Assembly (NCBI GenBank): GCA_041743935.1
Contig: JBGTLU010000025.1
Span: forward strand, 40,135-104,134
Source: JBGTLU01 sp041743935
GTDB lineage: Bacteria; Bacteroidota; Bacteroidia; Sphingobacteriales; Sphingobacteriaceae
Direction of reading: 5' to 3'
Length of the DNA: 64,000 bases
Part shown: positions 26,532 to 35,640 of the stretch, in pieces
Layout of the letters: each line of letters starts with the position of its first letter
Numbering within the stretch: the first letter of the stretch is position 1
Position numbers and translations under genes: made by a program
Notes under the pieces: generated by a model
Told to the model about the DNA's origin: nothing
The model's database searches: none
What the model saw: the letters and a program-made list of their open reading frames with translations, nothing else

Positions 26532-27304
26532 GACCAAGAATAATACCCTGCTTATTAATTCATAACAAGGGACTGGTAAAAACGGTAGCCTTTAAGGACC
26601 CCAAATATGTTGGTGATCCAATTAATGCAGTAAAAATTTTTAATGAGAAAGAAGCAGATGAATTAATGGTCATTGATATTGATGCCACTACTAAAAACTT
26701 AGAACCTAATTATAAATTAATTGAAAAATTAGCCTCTGAATGTAGAATGCCTTTGTGTTATGGCGGAGGTATTAAAAATAAAGAACAGGCACAAACAATT
26801 TTTACATTAGGGGTAGAAAAAGTGGCAATGAGTTCGGCGGCTATAGAGAATCCACAACTAATTAGCCAAATTGCTGCACGAGTTGGGACCCAAAGTGTAG
26901 TAGTGGTTATTGATGTGAAGAAAAAAATGCTTGGCGGTTATGATGTGTTTACACACAATGCCAAAAAAAGTACTGGGAAAGACCCCGTTTTCTTAGCCAA
27001 GCTATTCCAAGAAATGGGGGCAGGGGAACTTGTAATAAACTCAATAGACCAGGATGGTAGGATGAAAGGCTACGATTTATCTATTGCAGAGAAAATTAGA
27101 GAAGTGACAACCTTACCGTTAACTATTTTAGGCGGAGCAGGTTCTTGGAATGATATCGGGGGTTTAATTAAAAAGTTTGGTATTATTGGAGCATCTGCGG
27201 GTAGTTTATTCGTGTTTAAAGGAGTATACAAAGCAGTTTTAATTAATTACCCAAGCTTTGAAGTAAAAGAAAAGATTATTCGTTCAAACATGCATAATAA
27301 ATGA
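26525..27304 (+). CDS. hisF: HisF-like synthase subunit for sugar amidination, copy 2
   Basis: This 259-residue (beta-alpha)8 barrel starts RIIPCLLIHNKG, with Leu at position 11 where true HisF has the catalytic Asp. The glycine loops MPLCYGGGIKN and TILGGAGSW are kept. The same substitution in both copies supports a non-cyclase role in ammonia transfer for sugar amidination. It overlaps HisH by 7 bases and the next glycosyltransferase gene by 4 bases. It ends with a short charged tail (EKIIRSNMHNK) longer than copy 1. Confidence 0.88.
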   Translation: MLRPRIIPCLLIHNKGLVKTVAFKDPKYVGDPINAVKIFNEKEADELMVIDIDATTKNLEPNYKLIEKLASECRMPLCYGGGIKNKEQAQTIFTLGVEKVAMSSAAIENPQLISQIAARVGTQSVVVVIDVKKKMLGGYDVFTHNAKKSTGKDPVFLAKLFQEMGAGELVINSIDQDGRMKGYDLSIAEKIREVTTLPLTILGGAGSWNDIGGLIKKFGIIGASAGSLFVFKGVYKAVLINYPSFEVKEKIIRSNMHNK

Positions 27305-28494
27305 AGCAAAGAGTTTTGTTTTTGATGTTTGCATTTCCAGACATGAATAAATCCTTTAACATGTATACCACATTGGTAGAACAGTTTGTGGCTAATGGTC
27401 ACGAGGTGGTTGTCCTTGCTCCCGGAAATCAAGAAACAGGAATTTATCCAGAAGCCAATATCCCAATTTTAAGAGTAAAAACTTTGCCTATCAAAAATGT
27501 ACCAAATTACTTAAAAGGAATCGCCAACTTGTTACTCCCATATCAGTTTGAGAAAGCATTAGCTAGATTTTATCCAGGTAATCAATTTGATTTAATTATT
27601 AGCCCAACACCACCTATAACGCTAGTACATTTAGCTGCTAAGCTTAAGAAAAAATTCGGAAGTAAATTTTATTTAATTCTTCGAGATATTTTTCCGCAAA
27701 ATGCAGTGGATTTAGGTTTTATGAAAAAGGGTGGTTTGCTGCACAGATATTTCCGTGCTAAAGAAAAAAAACTATACAACGAGGCCGATTTTATTGGATG
27801 CATGTCGCATGGTAATATCAATTATTTATTGCAACACAATTCAGATTTGAGTTCATCCAAGTGTCATGAATTAAAAAATTTTCAAAAATTATATTCTAAT
27901 AATCAACTAAGTAAAGATAACCTAGCTAAAAAGTACCAAATAGATAACAAATTTGTCGTAGTATTTGGTGGTAATATGGGTAAGCCCCAGCAGCTTGAAA
28001 ATGTTTTGGAATTGGTTAAACGATGCACGATTTATCCGGATGTACAGTTCTTACTATTAGGCGAAGGTGTACAAATGCAAAAACTAGAAGAGTATATAAA
28101 AAAAGCTAAACTAACCAACATAAAAATTCAAAGAACCATACCAAAAAACGAATATCAAGACTTGTTGAGTATTTGCCATGTGGGATTAATTAGTCTGCAC
28201 CAAGATTTTACTATTCCTAATATACCGAGCAAAGCCTTGGATTATTGGAATGTTGGATTACCTATTTTGGCTTCCCTAGATGCTGCTACCGATTTTGGTA
28301 ACGTATTAGATGAAATAAAATCTGGCTTGTGGTGCATGGCAGGTAATCACTATTCATTCGAATTAAATTTCAAAACATTGTATAAGAATAATGCCCTAAG
28401 AAAAGAAATGGGAATTAATGGAAGAAATTATTTTGAGAAACAATTAACTCCTGATATTGCATATCAAACCATCATCCAAACAACCATAAAATAA
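27301..28494 (+). CDS. Glycosyltransferase family 4 (WbuB-like)
   Basis: This 397-residue GT-B enzyme begins VLFLMFAFPDMNKSFNMYTT and then NGHEVVVLAPGNQ. Its donor domain includes FVVVFGGNMGKPQQLENVLEL and PNIPSKALDYWNVGLPILAS. This arrangement resembles WbuB-type enzymes (L-FucNAc or related HexNAc transferases) that sit next to fnl genes in other loci. A role in adding L-FucNAc made by FnlABC is thus plausible but not proven. It overlaps both neighbours (4 bases upstream, 1 downstream). Confidence 0.84.
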   Translation: MKQRVLFLMFAFPDMNKSFNMYTTLVEQFVANGHEVVVLAPGNQETGIYPEANIPILRVKTLPIKNVPNYLKGIANLLLPYQFEKALARFYPGNQFDLIISPTPPITLVHLAAKLKKKFGSKFYLILRDIFPQNAVDLGFMKKGGLLHRYFRAKEKKLYNEADFIGCMSHGNINYLLQHNSDLSSSKCHELKNFQKLYSNNQLSKDNLAKKYQIDNKFVVVFGGNMGKPQQLENVLELVKRCTIYPDVQFLLLGEGVQMQKLEEYIKKAKLTNIKIQRTIPKNEYQDLLSICHVGLISLHQDFTIPNIPSKALDYWNVGLPILASLDAATDFGNVLDEIKSGLWCMAGNHYSFELNFKTLYKNNALRKEMGINGRNYFEKQLTPDIAYQTIIQTTIK

Positions 28495-29624
28495 TGGGTA
28501 TAAAACAGCTGCTATTAAACCACATTAAAAATATTTATGGTTGGAAAACCCGTAGAAAAATTGTGGTAATATCTGTTGATGATTATGGGAATGTGCGTTT
28601 ACACTCTAAAAAAGCTAGAGAACAGCTAGATTCAGCAGGGCTAAAAATACTTAGCAGTTTTGATGCATTGGATGCATTAGAAACTCGCCAGGATTTAGAA
28701 ATGCTTTATGAAGCGCTACAATCTGTAAAAGATATAAACGGGAGAAATGCTGTTTTTACCCCTTTTGCATTGCCATGTAATATCGATTTCGAAAAAATGG
28801 AGACCGAAAATTATGGACAATACCACTATGAAATTTTACCTCAAACTTTTGAAAAATTAAGTGCATTATTTCCGGCAGATTATCAAGGCACATGGAACCT
28901 TTGGAAACAAGGTATAGAAGAGAAAATTATGGTCCCTCAATTTCACGGACGCGAGCACTTAAATTTGAAAGTATTTGAAGAAAAATTGGCGGTAAAAGAC
29001 CACGAGATATTAACGGCTCTAAAAAATAGGAGCTATACTAGTATTTCTAATTCCGGGTATTCCACCATCAGCTTTACAGCTGCTTTTGAGTTTTGGAAAT
29101 TTGAAGAAAACGACCGTTTTCATATTGTAATTGAGGATGGTATAAATCAATTTGAAAAAGTATTTGGTTATAAAGCGGTACATTTTAATCCGCCAGGAGG
29201 CAGAGAGCATCCAGTAATTCACGAAACATTAAAACAAAATGGCATTAAATTTTTAGATACCCCTTTCTTAAAAACAGAACATCAAGGCAATGGTAAATTT
29301 ATTCGGGTTCTTAATTATACCGGCAAAAAAAATGCATCAAACCAAATATATGAAGTTCGGAATGTAGTTTTCGAGCCCACAGATGATTCCCGAAATAATT
29401 GGGTAGAATTTACACTCAAACAAATCGAAACGGCATTTTATTGGAACCGACCTGCAATAATTAGCTCGCATAGGGTAAATTTTTGCGGCCACATCGATCC
29501 AAAAAATAGAGCGAAGGGTATAAACTCATTAAAAGAATTGCTACACGCTATTATAAAAAAATGGCCCGATGTGGAATTTATGTCTGCAAACGAGTTAGGG
29601 GATTTAATGGCTGAAAAAAACTAA
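28494..29624 (+). CDS. Polysaccharide deacetylase-like protein, paralogue 2
   Basis: This 376-residue protein is a paralogue of the gene at 15149-16255. It keeps the Asp pair at 29-30 (ISVDDYGN), HGREH at 151-155 and SHRVN with His326, plus the LLHAIIKKWPDVEFMSANEL ending. It has no signal peptide, so it likely acts in the cytoplasm on nucleotide- or lipid-linked sugar. Overall identity with paralogue 1 looks modest outside these blocks. Pairing of each paralogue with one amidination set is notable. Start is ATG 28494, overlapping the preceding stop by 1 base. Confidence 0.65.
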   Translation: MGIKQLLLNHIKNIYGWKTRRKIVVISVDDYGNVRLHSKKAREQLDSAGLKILSSFDALDALETRQDLEMLYEALQSVKDINGRNAVFTPFALPCNIDFEKMETENYGQYHYEILPQTFEKLSALFPADYQGTWNLWKQGIEEKIMVPQFHGREHLNLKVFEEKLAVKDHEILTALKNRSYTSISNSGYSTISFTAAFEFWKFEENDRFHIVIEDGINQFEKVFGYKAVHFNPPGGREHPVIHETLKQNGIKFLDTPFLKTEHQGNGKFIRVLNYTGKKNASNQIYEVRNVVFEPTDDSRNNWVEFTLKQIETAFYWNRPAIISSHRVNFCGHIDPKNRAKGINSLKELLHAIIKKWPDVEFMSANELGDLMAEKN

Positions 29625-30938
29625 ATGAAATTTTCGGAAATGGCACGTAGCCAATTTTTCTGGTTTCTAGATACTATTAATGGTGGCTCAGTGAAGCATC
29701 ATCTGCTAGATATAGCAGGTATAATGTCAAATACCAACACCCCATTAGTGGATGTTCAGCTATTGGAAAGATTGCATAAAATATTGAACCATGCTGTAAA
29801 TCAAACCATTTTTTATTCCGATGTCAATTTAGAGAATGGAATAACTTCTTTTCCGGTGATAGATAAAAACTTGATTCGCGAGAAGATTGATCAATTTATA
29901 ACTTCTAGTTGCAAAAAATATGATTTAATACCTGCCATCACTAGCGGTTCAACTGGTACACCTTTTAAAACTTATCAAAGCAAGGATAAAAAAAAGAGAA
30001 ACACCGCAGATACCCTTTATTTTGCCAAACTGGCTGGTTACGAACTGGGTAATAAACTTTATTATTTTAAGATATGGAGCCAATACAATAAGAAAACTTC
30101 CTTTATCCAAAAATTGCAAAATATAGTGCCAATAGATGTGTTAAATCTGAAGAAAAATGTTTCAACTGTTCTGGAAGAACTAAATAAAAACCAAACTTCT
30201 ATCAGCCTTTTAGGATACGTTTCTGCGTTTGAAACCCTCTGCAAAGAGTTAGACAAGGGAACTAAATTCCAATTTAGTGGTAAGATAAATTCAATCATTA
30301 CTATGTCAGAAGGCTTGAACGATTACACCAAACAACAAGGTCAATTGCATTTTGGGTGTCCGGTACTTTCACGTTATTCCAACATAGAAAATGGCATTAT
30401 AGCTCAACAAACTCTATCTAACCCCGATGTTTTTATTATAAATAAGGCAAGTTATTTAGTCGAAATCATGGATCTAGTTGAAGATAAATTGGTAGACAAT
30501 GGCCAATTGGGTCGAATTATTATTACCGATTATTATAACTATTCGATGCCATTGATTAGGTACGATACTGGAGATTTGGGGATAAAGGACCTAATCGAAA
30601 TTAATGGGATAAAACAAGAAGTTTTAACCAGAATTGAGGGTCGTAAATTGGATCAAATCTATAATACAAATGGCGAATTAATCTCATCATACATCGTGTA
30701 TAAAAACATGTGGGCATACACAGAGATTGAACAATATCAGTTTGTACAAAAAGGAGAAAAAGAATATATATTTAAGGTGTGCATTTCTGGTAAATTTGAG
30801 AAAGAATCACAGCTAATCGAAGAATTTAAAGAATATTTGGGAGCTGATGCAAATTTTCAGATCGAATATGTAAACGAAATCCCACTATTGAGTTCGGGAA
30901 AAAGAAAAAAAGTGGTTAACGAAATGGTTATTAATTAA
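29625..30938 (+). CDS. CapK/PaaK-like adenylate-forming enzyme
   Basis: This 437-residue protein belongs to the phenylacetate-CoA ligase/CapK group. The ATP-binding P-loop-like SGSTGTP is at residues 107-113, with SRYSNIENG in the middle and RYDTGDLG toward the C-terminal domain. These enzymes activate a carboxylic acid as acyl-AMP. CapK homologues are common in capsule loci but their substrates are not established. Together with the ATP-grasp and asparagine-synthase-like proteins of this locus it suggests acyl or aminoacyl decoration. It abuts the deacetylase gene and overlaps the next gene by 1 base. Confidence 0.8.
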   Translation: MKFSEMARSQFFWFLDTINGGSVKHHLLDIAGIMSNTNTPLVDVQLLERLHKILNHAVNQTIFYSDVNLENGITSFPVIDKNLIREKIDQFITSSCKKYDLIPAITSGSTGTPFKTYQSKDKKKRNTADTLYFAKLAGYELGNKLYYFKIWSQYNKKTSFIQKLQNIVPIDVLNLKKNVSTVLEELNKNQTSISLLGYVSAFETLCKELDKGTKFQFSGKINSIITMSEGLNDYTKQQGQLHFGCPVLSRYSNIENGIIAQQTLSNPDVFIINKASYLVEIMDLVEDKLVDNGQLGRIIITDYYNYSMPLIRYDTGDLGIKDLIEINGIKQEVLTRIEGRKLDQIYNTNGELISSYIVYKNMWAYTEIEQYQFVQKGEKEYIFKVCISGKFEKESQLIEEFKEYLGADANFQIEYVNEIPLLSSGKRKKVVNEMVIN

Positions 30939-31543
30939 TGTATCGTTCGTATTTCAAACGTCTAATCGACTTGTTCATTTCCATCCTTCTATTGCTACTA
31001 ACAGCACCAATATTTTTAGTTTGCGTCTTGATACTATGCATTCAAAATAAAGGCAAAGTTTTTTTTATACAAGAACGACCGGGGATGAATCAAAAGCCTT
31101 TTCATATTATCAAGTTCAAAACGATGAACGATAACAAAAACGCAGAGGGAATTTTGTTGCCGGATGTTCAGCGACTTACACAATTTGGAAAATGGGTTCG
31201 TAAATTATCTTTAGATGAATTACCTCAATTAATCAATGTATTGAAGGGAGAAATGAGTCTCATCGGTCCAAGACCACTATTATTCAAATACGTTCCATTA
31301 TATTCTTATGAGCAAAACCGAAGACATAATGTACGTCCGGGTATTACCGGTTGGGCACAAGTGAATGGGCGCAACAGTATTACTTGGACAAGAAAATTTG
31401 AATTGGATATTTATTATGTTGATAATCTAAGTTTTGCTTTAGATTTTAAAATATTTTGGTTAACAATTATGAAGATTGTTAAGACAGAAGGTGTCAACCA
31501 AAGTGATGCACGACCAATGCAACCATTTGATGGTACAAATTAA
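30938..31543 (+). CDS. Initiating phosphoglycosyl transferase (PglC-like)
   Basis: This 201-residue monotopic enzyme has one N-terminal hydrophobic segment (LIDLFISILLLLLTAPIF). The short catalytic domain shows FFIQERPGMNQKPFHIIKFKT, LSLDELPQLINVLKGEMSLI, GPRPLL and RPGITGWAQVNGRN. Its length matches the small PglC class rather than full WcaJ/WbaP. It moves a phospho-sugar from a UDP-sugar to undecaprenyl phosphate to start each repeat unit. The nearby PglE-like aminotransferase and PglF-like dehydratase suggest a bacillosamine/QuiNAc4N-type or FucNAc4N first sugar. Confidence 0.92.
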   Translation: MYRSYFKRLIDLFISILLLLLTAPIFLVCVLILCIQNKGKVFFIQERPGMNQKPFHIIKFKTMNDNKNAEGILLPDVQRLTQFGKWVRKLSLDELPQLINVLKGEMSLIGPRPLLFKYVPLYSYEQNRRHNVRPGITGWAQVNGRNSITWTRKFELDIYYVDNLSFALDFKIFWLTIMKIVKTEGVNQSDARPMQPFDGTN

Positions 31544-31572
31544 ATTTATTTTGTTGTATTTTATTAAATAAG

Positions 31573-32640
31573 ATGAATATTCTAATAACAGGCGTTGGTG
31601 GCCCAACTCCAAGAAGTTTCGCAATTGCGCTGAAAAAATACAGTAAGTTCAAAAATGTTAACTTATTTGCTACGGATATTAATCCTTTGGCAATAGGGTT
31701 GTACCAAAAAGAATTATTTACAAAATCCTTTGTAATACCTAAAGCAACCGACCAAAATTATTGGGCTGCAATCGATGAAATCATTAAAGAAAATGAAATA
31801 GAATATGCTGTGATTTTACCTGAACTGGAAGTTATGGAATGGAGCAAACGTAAACACCAAGGAAATTTACCTTGCAATGTCTTGCTACCAGATTACTCCA
31901 TCGCTGGCTTATTAGTAGATAAAGCCAAAATGACCGAAATATTAAGTAAATATAATGTAGTTCCATTATCAGTATCGTTTCATAGAAATACTGAAAATTT
32001 AGAAGCCATTTTTAAAACCCTTGGAGAGGAGTTTTGGGTACGAAGTACATCGGGCACCAGTGGATTGGGTTCTTTAAAAATTGATTCCATGGATTCCTTA
32101 AAAAATTGGATACAAATTAATCCAGCTGTACAAGAGTTTTTAGCAAGCAAATTTCTGAAAGGGCGTAATCTTGCATGCAAATTACTCTACTGGAACGGCA
32201 AACTAATAAGATCTGCTTGTGCAGAACGGGTTAATTACATCATGGCAAAAGTGGCACCATCTGGCATAACAGGTAATACCTCTTTCGGACGATTGTTAAA
32301 TGAACCAGAACTGGTAAACGTTGCAGCAAAATCTATGGATATACTATTCGAATATTCAGGGGCTAATAAACATGGTTTTTTTACCGTTGATTTTAAAGAA
32401 GATGAAAATGAGAAACCATTTATAACCGAGGTAAATGTACGTCATGTGGCATTCACCCAATGCTTTGCTGCTGGAGGTGCCAATTTCGCTTCAAACACTT
32501 TAAGTTTAATTTCGGATGATGCCGATTTTGATTTAAACTATAAGATGTATGAATTTGAAGAAGGGTTAATATTTTTAAGAGACGTGGACAATATGCCAAT
32601 CATGATGAATGAAAAAGATTTGTTGAGTCAGACCTATTAA
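31573..32640 (+). CDS. ATP-grasp enzyme (carbamoyl-phosphate-synthase-like)
   Basis: This 355-residue protein begins with the preATP-grasp motif ILITGVGGPTPRSFAIALKK and ATDINPLAIG. The ATP-grasp part includes EEFWVRSTSGTSGLGSLKI and ITEVNVRHVAFTQCFAAGG, the region carrying the metal-binding Glu and Asn. It is the third ATP-grasp gene in the locus and differs from those at 688 and 18019. It lies between the initiating transferase and a YdcF-like gene. A ligase acting on the first sugar or its substituent is possible; no substrate is known. Confidence 0.75.
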   Translation: MNILITGVGGPTPRSFAIALKKYSKFKNVNLFATDINPLAIGLYQKELFTKSFVIPKATDQNYWAAIDEIIKENEIEYAVILPELEVMEWSKRKHQGNLPCNVLLPDYSIAGLLVDKAKMTEILSKYNVVPLSVSFHRNTENLEAIFKTLGEEFWVRSTSGTSGLGSLKIDSMDSLKNWIQINPAVQEFLASKFLKGRNLACKLLYWNGKLIRSACAERVNYIMAKVAPSGITGNTSFGRLLNEPELVNVAAKSMDILFEYSGANKHGFFTVDFKEDENEKPFITEVNVRHVAFTQCFAAGGANFASNTLSLISDDADFDLNYKMYEFEEGLIFLRDVDNMPIMMNEKDLLSQTY

Positions 32641-33393
32641 ATGATCAAATCCATTGCTTATTTCTTTTTAGATCCTTTTTATTTGTTATTTATAGGAATA
32701 GCATTGGCCTTGCTCTTTTATCTCCTTCGAAAAAAAGTTTGGTTTAAAATTACAGCATACACTACCCTCGCTTGGTTTTTGGTAATCAGTACCTCCTATT
32801 TACCTAACATAGCCCTGCAATACTTAGAATCCAAACATCCGGTTTTCAATAAATGGGTGCATCCAGCAGATTCTCCAATTTATATTTATGTATTAGGTGC
32901 CGGTTATACACCGGATAGAAACTTAAATCCTAGTAACCAGTTAAATGAAAATGCCTTGGTAAGATTGGTGGAAGGATTACGAATTCAGAAATTTTATCCC
33001 GGCAGTAAGTTAGTGTTATCCGCAGTACCTATTTTACCGGGTTATACATCCCAAGCAGAAACGGCAGCTAATGCCGCTCTAGAATTAGGAGTAAGCCCAA
33101 GCGATACTATAATGCTCGAAACAGCAAAGAATACCCGAGATGAAGCTGCCTCTTTTTTGCATAGATTTGGTGCAGAGCAAAACCTATTAGTAGTTACCCA
33201 TGCTTACCACATACCAAGAGTAATTAAAACATTTAATCAAGCGGGTTTAACTATCATACCGGCTCCCACCGGGTTCATCCTAAAAAATAGTCCCAAGAAA
33301 AAATCCCCCATCCAATTTCCAAACATCTATTCCATAGAAATTACAAAAATTGTAATGAAAGAATACATTGGAAGCTGGATATTATTTAATTAG
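32641..33393 (+). CDS. YdcF/ElyC-family (DUF218) membrane protein
   Basis: This 250-residue protein has two N-terminal membrane segments (FYLLFIGIALALLFYLL; AYTTLAWFLVISTSYL). A DUF218 domain follows, with YVLGAGYTPD, KLVLSAVP and the closing VVTHAYHIPRVIKTF. ElyC/SanA/YdcF relatives influence envelope integrity and undecaprenyl-linked precursor use. Its location beside the initiating transferase inside a capsule locus fits a role in lipid-carrier or envelope homeostasis, which is inference. It starts right at the preceding stop. Confidence 0.82.
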   Translation: MIKSIAYFFLDPFYLLFIGIALALLFYLLRKKVWFKITAYTTLAWFLVISTSYLPNIALQYLESKHPVFNKWVHPADSPIYIYVLGAGYTPDRNLNPSNQLNENALVRLVEGLRIQKFYPGSKLVLSAVPILPGYTSQAETAANAALELGVSPSDTIMLETAKNTRDEAASFLHRFGAEQNLLVVTHAYHIPRVIKTFNQAGLTIIPAPTGFILKNSPKKKSPIQFPNIYSIEITKIVMKEYIGSWILFN

Positions 33394-33396
33394 AAT

Positions 33397-34542
33397 ATGA
33401 TCGATACAAAATTAAATTCAAAAATATGGCTATCTTCTCCGCACATGGGAGGTACAGAAGAAAAATTTGTTAAAGAAGCTTTTGACGATAATTGGATTGC
33501 CCCTTTAGGTCCTCATGTAAACGGATTTGAACAAGATTTAGAGCAGTTCACCGGAGCAAAGAATGCTGCAGCATTAAGTTCAGGTACAGCAGCCATACAT
33601 TTAGCTTTAATTTTAATTGGAGTAAAAGCAGGCGACGAAGTCATTTGTCAAAGTTTTACTTTTTCTGCAACTGCCAACCCAATTGCCTATCAGGGAGCCA
33701 CCCCTATTTTTGTGGATAGTGAAACCGATACTTGGAACATGTGCCCAGAGGCATTAAGAAAAGCATTGGAGAGCAGATTGGCATTGGGTAAAAAAGTAAA
33801 AGCGATTATGCCCGTACATTTATATGGTATGCCGGCCAACATGGGAAAAATAGCAAAAATTGCAGCAGAATATAATATACCGGTAATAGAAGATGCTGCC
33901 GAAGCTTTGGGTAGTACCATCCACAAAAAACCCTGCGGTACTTTTGGTGATTTTGGAATATTATCCTTCAATGGGAATAAAATCATCACTACATCCGGTG
34001 GAGGGGCCCTTATTTCTAATAACAAAGAATGGATAGATAAAGCCCGGTTTTTAGCTACACAAGCAAGAGACAATGCTCCGCATTATCAGCATTCACACAT
34101 TGGGTATAATTACCGCATGAGTAATGTGGTTGCAGCAATTGGTAGGGGTCAAATGGAAGTATTGCCACAAAGAGTACAACAACGAAGAGCTAATTATCAG
34201 TTTTATGTTGATGGATTAAGTAAAATAGAAGGAATATCTTTTTTACCTGAGCCGGATGGCTATTTCAGTAACAGATGGCTCACTGCCATTTTGGTTCATC
34301 CAGAAAAAACAGGAGGAGTCACTCGCGAAGATATTCGTCTACACTTAGAAAAATATAACATAGAAACTCGTCCTTTGTGGAAACCAATGCACATGCAACC
34401 TATTTTTAGTGAAGCACCATTTTATGGTGATGGCGTCTCCGAATATTTATTCGAACGAGGTTTATGTTTACCTAGTGGAAGTAATTTAGCACAAAAAGAT
34501 AAACAAAGAGTATTGGATGCCATTTTAGAAATATTTAAATAA
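33397..34542 (+). CDS. DegT/DnrJ/EryC1 sugar aminotransferase (PglE-like)
   Basis: This 381-residue PLP enzyme starts with the typical IWLSSPHMGGTEEKFVKEAF. It contains NAAALSSGTAAIHLAL, HLYGMPANM, EDAAEALGS, and the PLP lysine in LSFNGNKIITTSGGG. It is most similar in style to PglE-type enzymes that aminate the C4 of a UDP-4-keto-6-deoxy sugar. The PglF-like dehydratase at 37519 would make its substrate and the PglC-like transferase its user. A dedicated PglD acetyltransferase beside it is absent; the NeuD-like protein at 37-684 may serve. Confidence 0.88.
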   Translation: MIDTKLNSKIWLSSPHMGGTEEKFVKEAFDDNWIAPLGPHVNGFEQDLEQFTGAKNAAALSSGTAAIHLALILIGVKAGDEVICQSFTFSATANPIAYQGATPIFVDSETDTWNMCPEALRKALESRLALGKKVKAIMPVHLYGMPANMGKIAKIAAEYNIPVIEDAAEALGSTIHKKPCGTFGDFGILSFNGNKIITTSGGGALISNNKEWIDKARFLATQARDNAPHYQHSHIGYNYRMSNVVAAIGRGQMEVLPQRVQQRRANYQFYVDGLSKIEGISFLPEPDGYFSNRWLTAILVHPEKTGGVTREDIRLHLEKYNIETRPLWKPMHMQPIFSEAPFYGDGVSEYLFERGLCLPSGSNLAQKDKQRVLDAILEIFK

Positions 34543-34543
34543 G

Positions 34544-35575
34544 ATGAACAAAATAACATTCGCTGTAGTAGGGTTTGGACACATAGGTAGAAGGCATGCT
34601 ACCATCATTTCCGGTCATCCGGATTGCCAGTTGGTGGCAATAGTAGAACCCAATAAAGAAGCTTTAAAGCACGAATTATACCCTGAAAATATACCTTCAT
34701 TTAGCACCATAGAAGAAATGTATGCAAGCGGTATACAGCCTGCTATAGTAAATATTGCTGCGCCAAATGGCTTGCATTGCCAATTAGCCAAACAAGCTTT
34801 AGTGAACAAATCCAACGTGGTTATCGAAAAACCGATGGGTTTAACCAAAGCAGAGTGCGAAGAAGTGGTTTTTACTTCTTTACAAATGTCTCGTCAGGTA
34901 TTTGTAGTAAAACAAAACCGTTATAGTCCGCCATCTAAATGGCTCAAGGAAGTAGTATCTAGTAAAACTATTGGCGAAGTGTTAATGGTTCAGGTAAATT
35001 GCTACTGGAACCGCGACGATAGGTACTATAAACCGGGTGGTTGGAAAGGAACTTTAGGCTTAGATGGAGGAGTATTATTTACTCAATTTTCGCATTTTAT
35101 TGATATCATGTATTGGGTTTTTGGCGATATAAAAAATATACATTCCTCTTTCCGAAACTTTAATCACCAAAAAAATACTGAGTTCGAAGATTCTGGTTTG
35201 GTGCAATTTGAATTTGTAAATGGTGGATTAGGATGTATAAATTTTAGCACCTCGGTATGGGATACCAACATGGAAAGTAGTATTACCATTGTTGGTACCA
35301 AAGGGAGTCTGAAAATTGGCGGACAATACATGAATGAAATTGAGTATTGCCACATCCAAGATTATGAAATGCCAGAGTTGGCTCCAACCAACCCACCAAA
35401 TGATTATGGTCCTTTTAAAGGTTCAGCAGCTAATCATCATTACGTAATTGAAAATGTGGTAAATACTTTAAGCGGAAGAGATACCATCACTGCCAATGCG
35501 TTGGAAGGATTGAAAGTGGTAGATATCATCGAACGTATATATGCTTCTGGAAATAGAGATAAGGTTGTTGGTTGA
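34544..35575 (+). CDS. wlbA: UDP-GlcNAcA 3-dehydrogenase (WlbA/WbpB, Gfo/Idh/MocA)
   Basis: This 343-residue oxidoreductase has a Rossmann N-terminus, VVGFGHIGRRHATII, the conserved VIEKPMGLT, and the middle GGVLFTQFSHFIDIMYW. WlbA/WbpB oxidise the C3 hydroxyl of UDP-GlcNAc uronic acid. The following genes for the matching acetyltransferase and aminotransferase support this assignment. It starts 2 bases after the PglE-like gene. The UDP-GlcNAc 6-dehydrogenase needed before this step is not in the window. Confidence 0.88.
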   Translation: MNKITFAVVGFGHIGRRHATIISGHPDCQLVAIVEPNKEALKHELYPENIPSFSTIEEMYASGIQPAIVNIAAPNGLHCQLAKQALVNKSNVVIEKPMGLTKAECEEVVFTSLQMSRQVFVVKQNRYSPPSKWLKEVVSSKTIGEVLMVQVNCYWNRDDRYYKPGGWKGTLGLDGGVLFTQFSHFIDIMYWVFGDIKNIHSSFRNFNHQKNTEFEDSGLVQFEFVNGGLGCINFSTSVWDTNMESSITIVGTKGSLKIGGQYMNEIEYCHIQDYEMPELAPTNPPNDYGPFKGSAANHHYVIENVVNTLSGRDTITANALEGLKVVDIIERIYASGNRDKVVG

Positions 35576-35640
35576 TAGTTGGCGATTTTCAGTTGCGAGT
35601 TCAAACGATATAATAATTTAACAATTCAACAAAACAAACC
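35576..35640 (+). repeat. Spacer sharing a decayed repeat with 36214-36337
   Basis: The spacer contains gattttcagttgcgagttc followed by an AT-rich run ending aacaattcaacaaaac. Nearly the same order (ggttttcagttgacagttc, then aacaatttaacaaaac) occurs in the next spacer. No gene, terminator or clear promoter is seen. It may be a small mobile or slippage-derived repeat inserted on both sides of wlbB. Confidence 0.45.
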
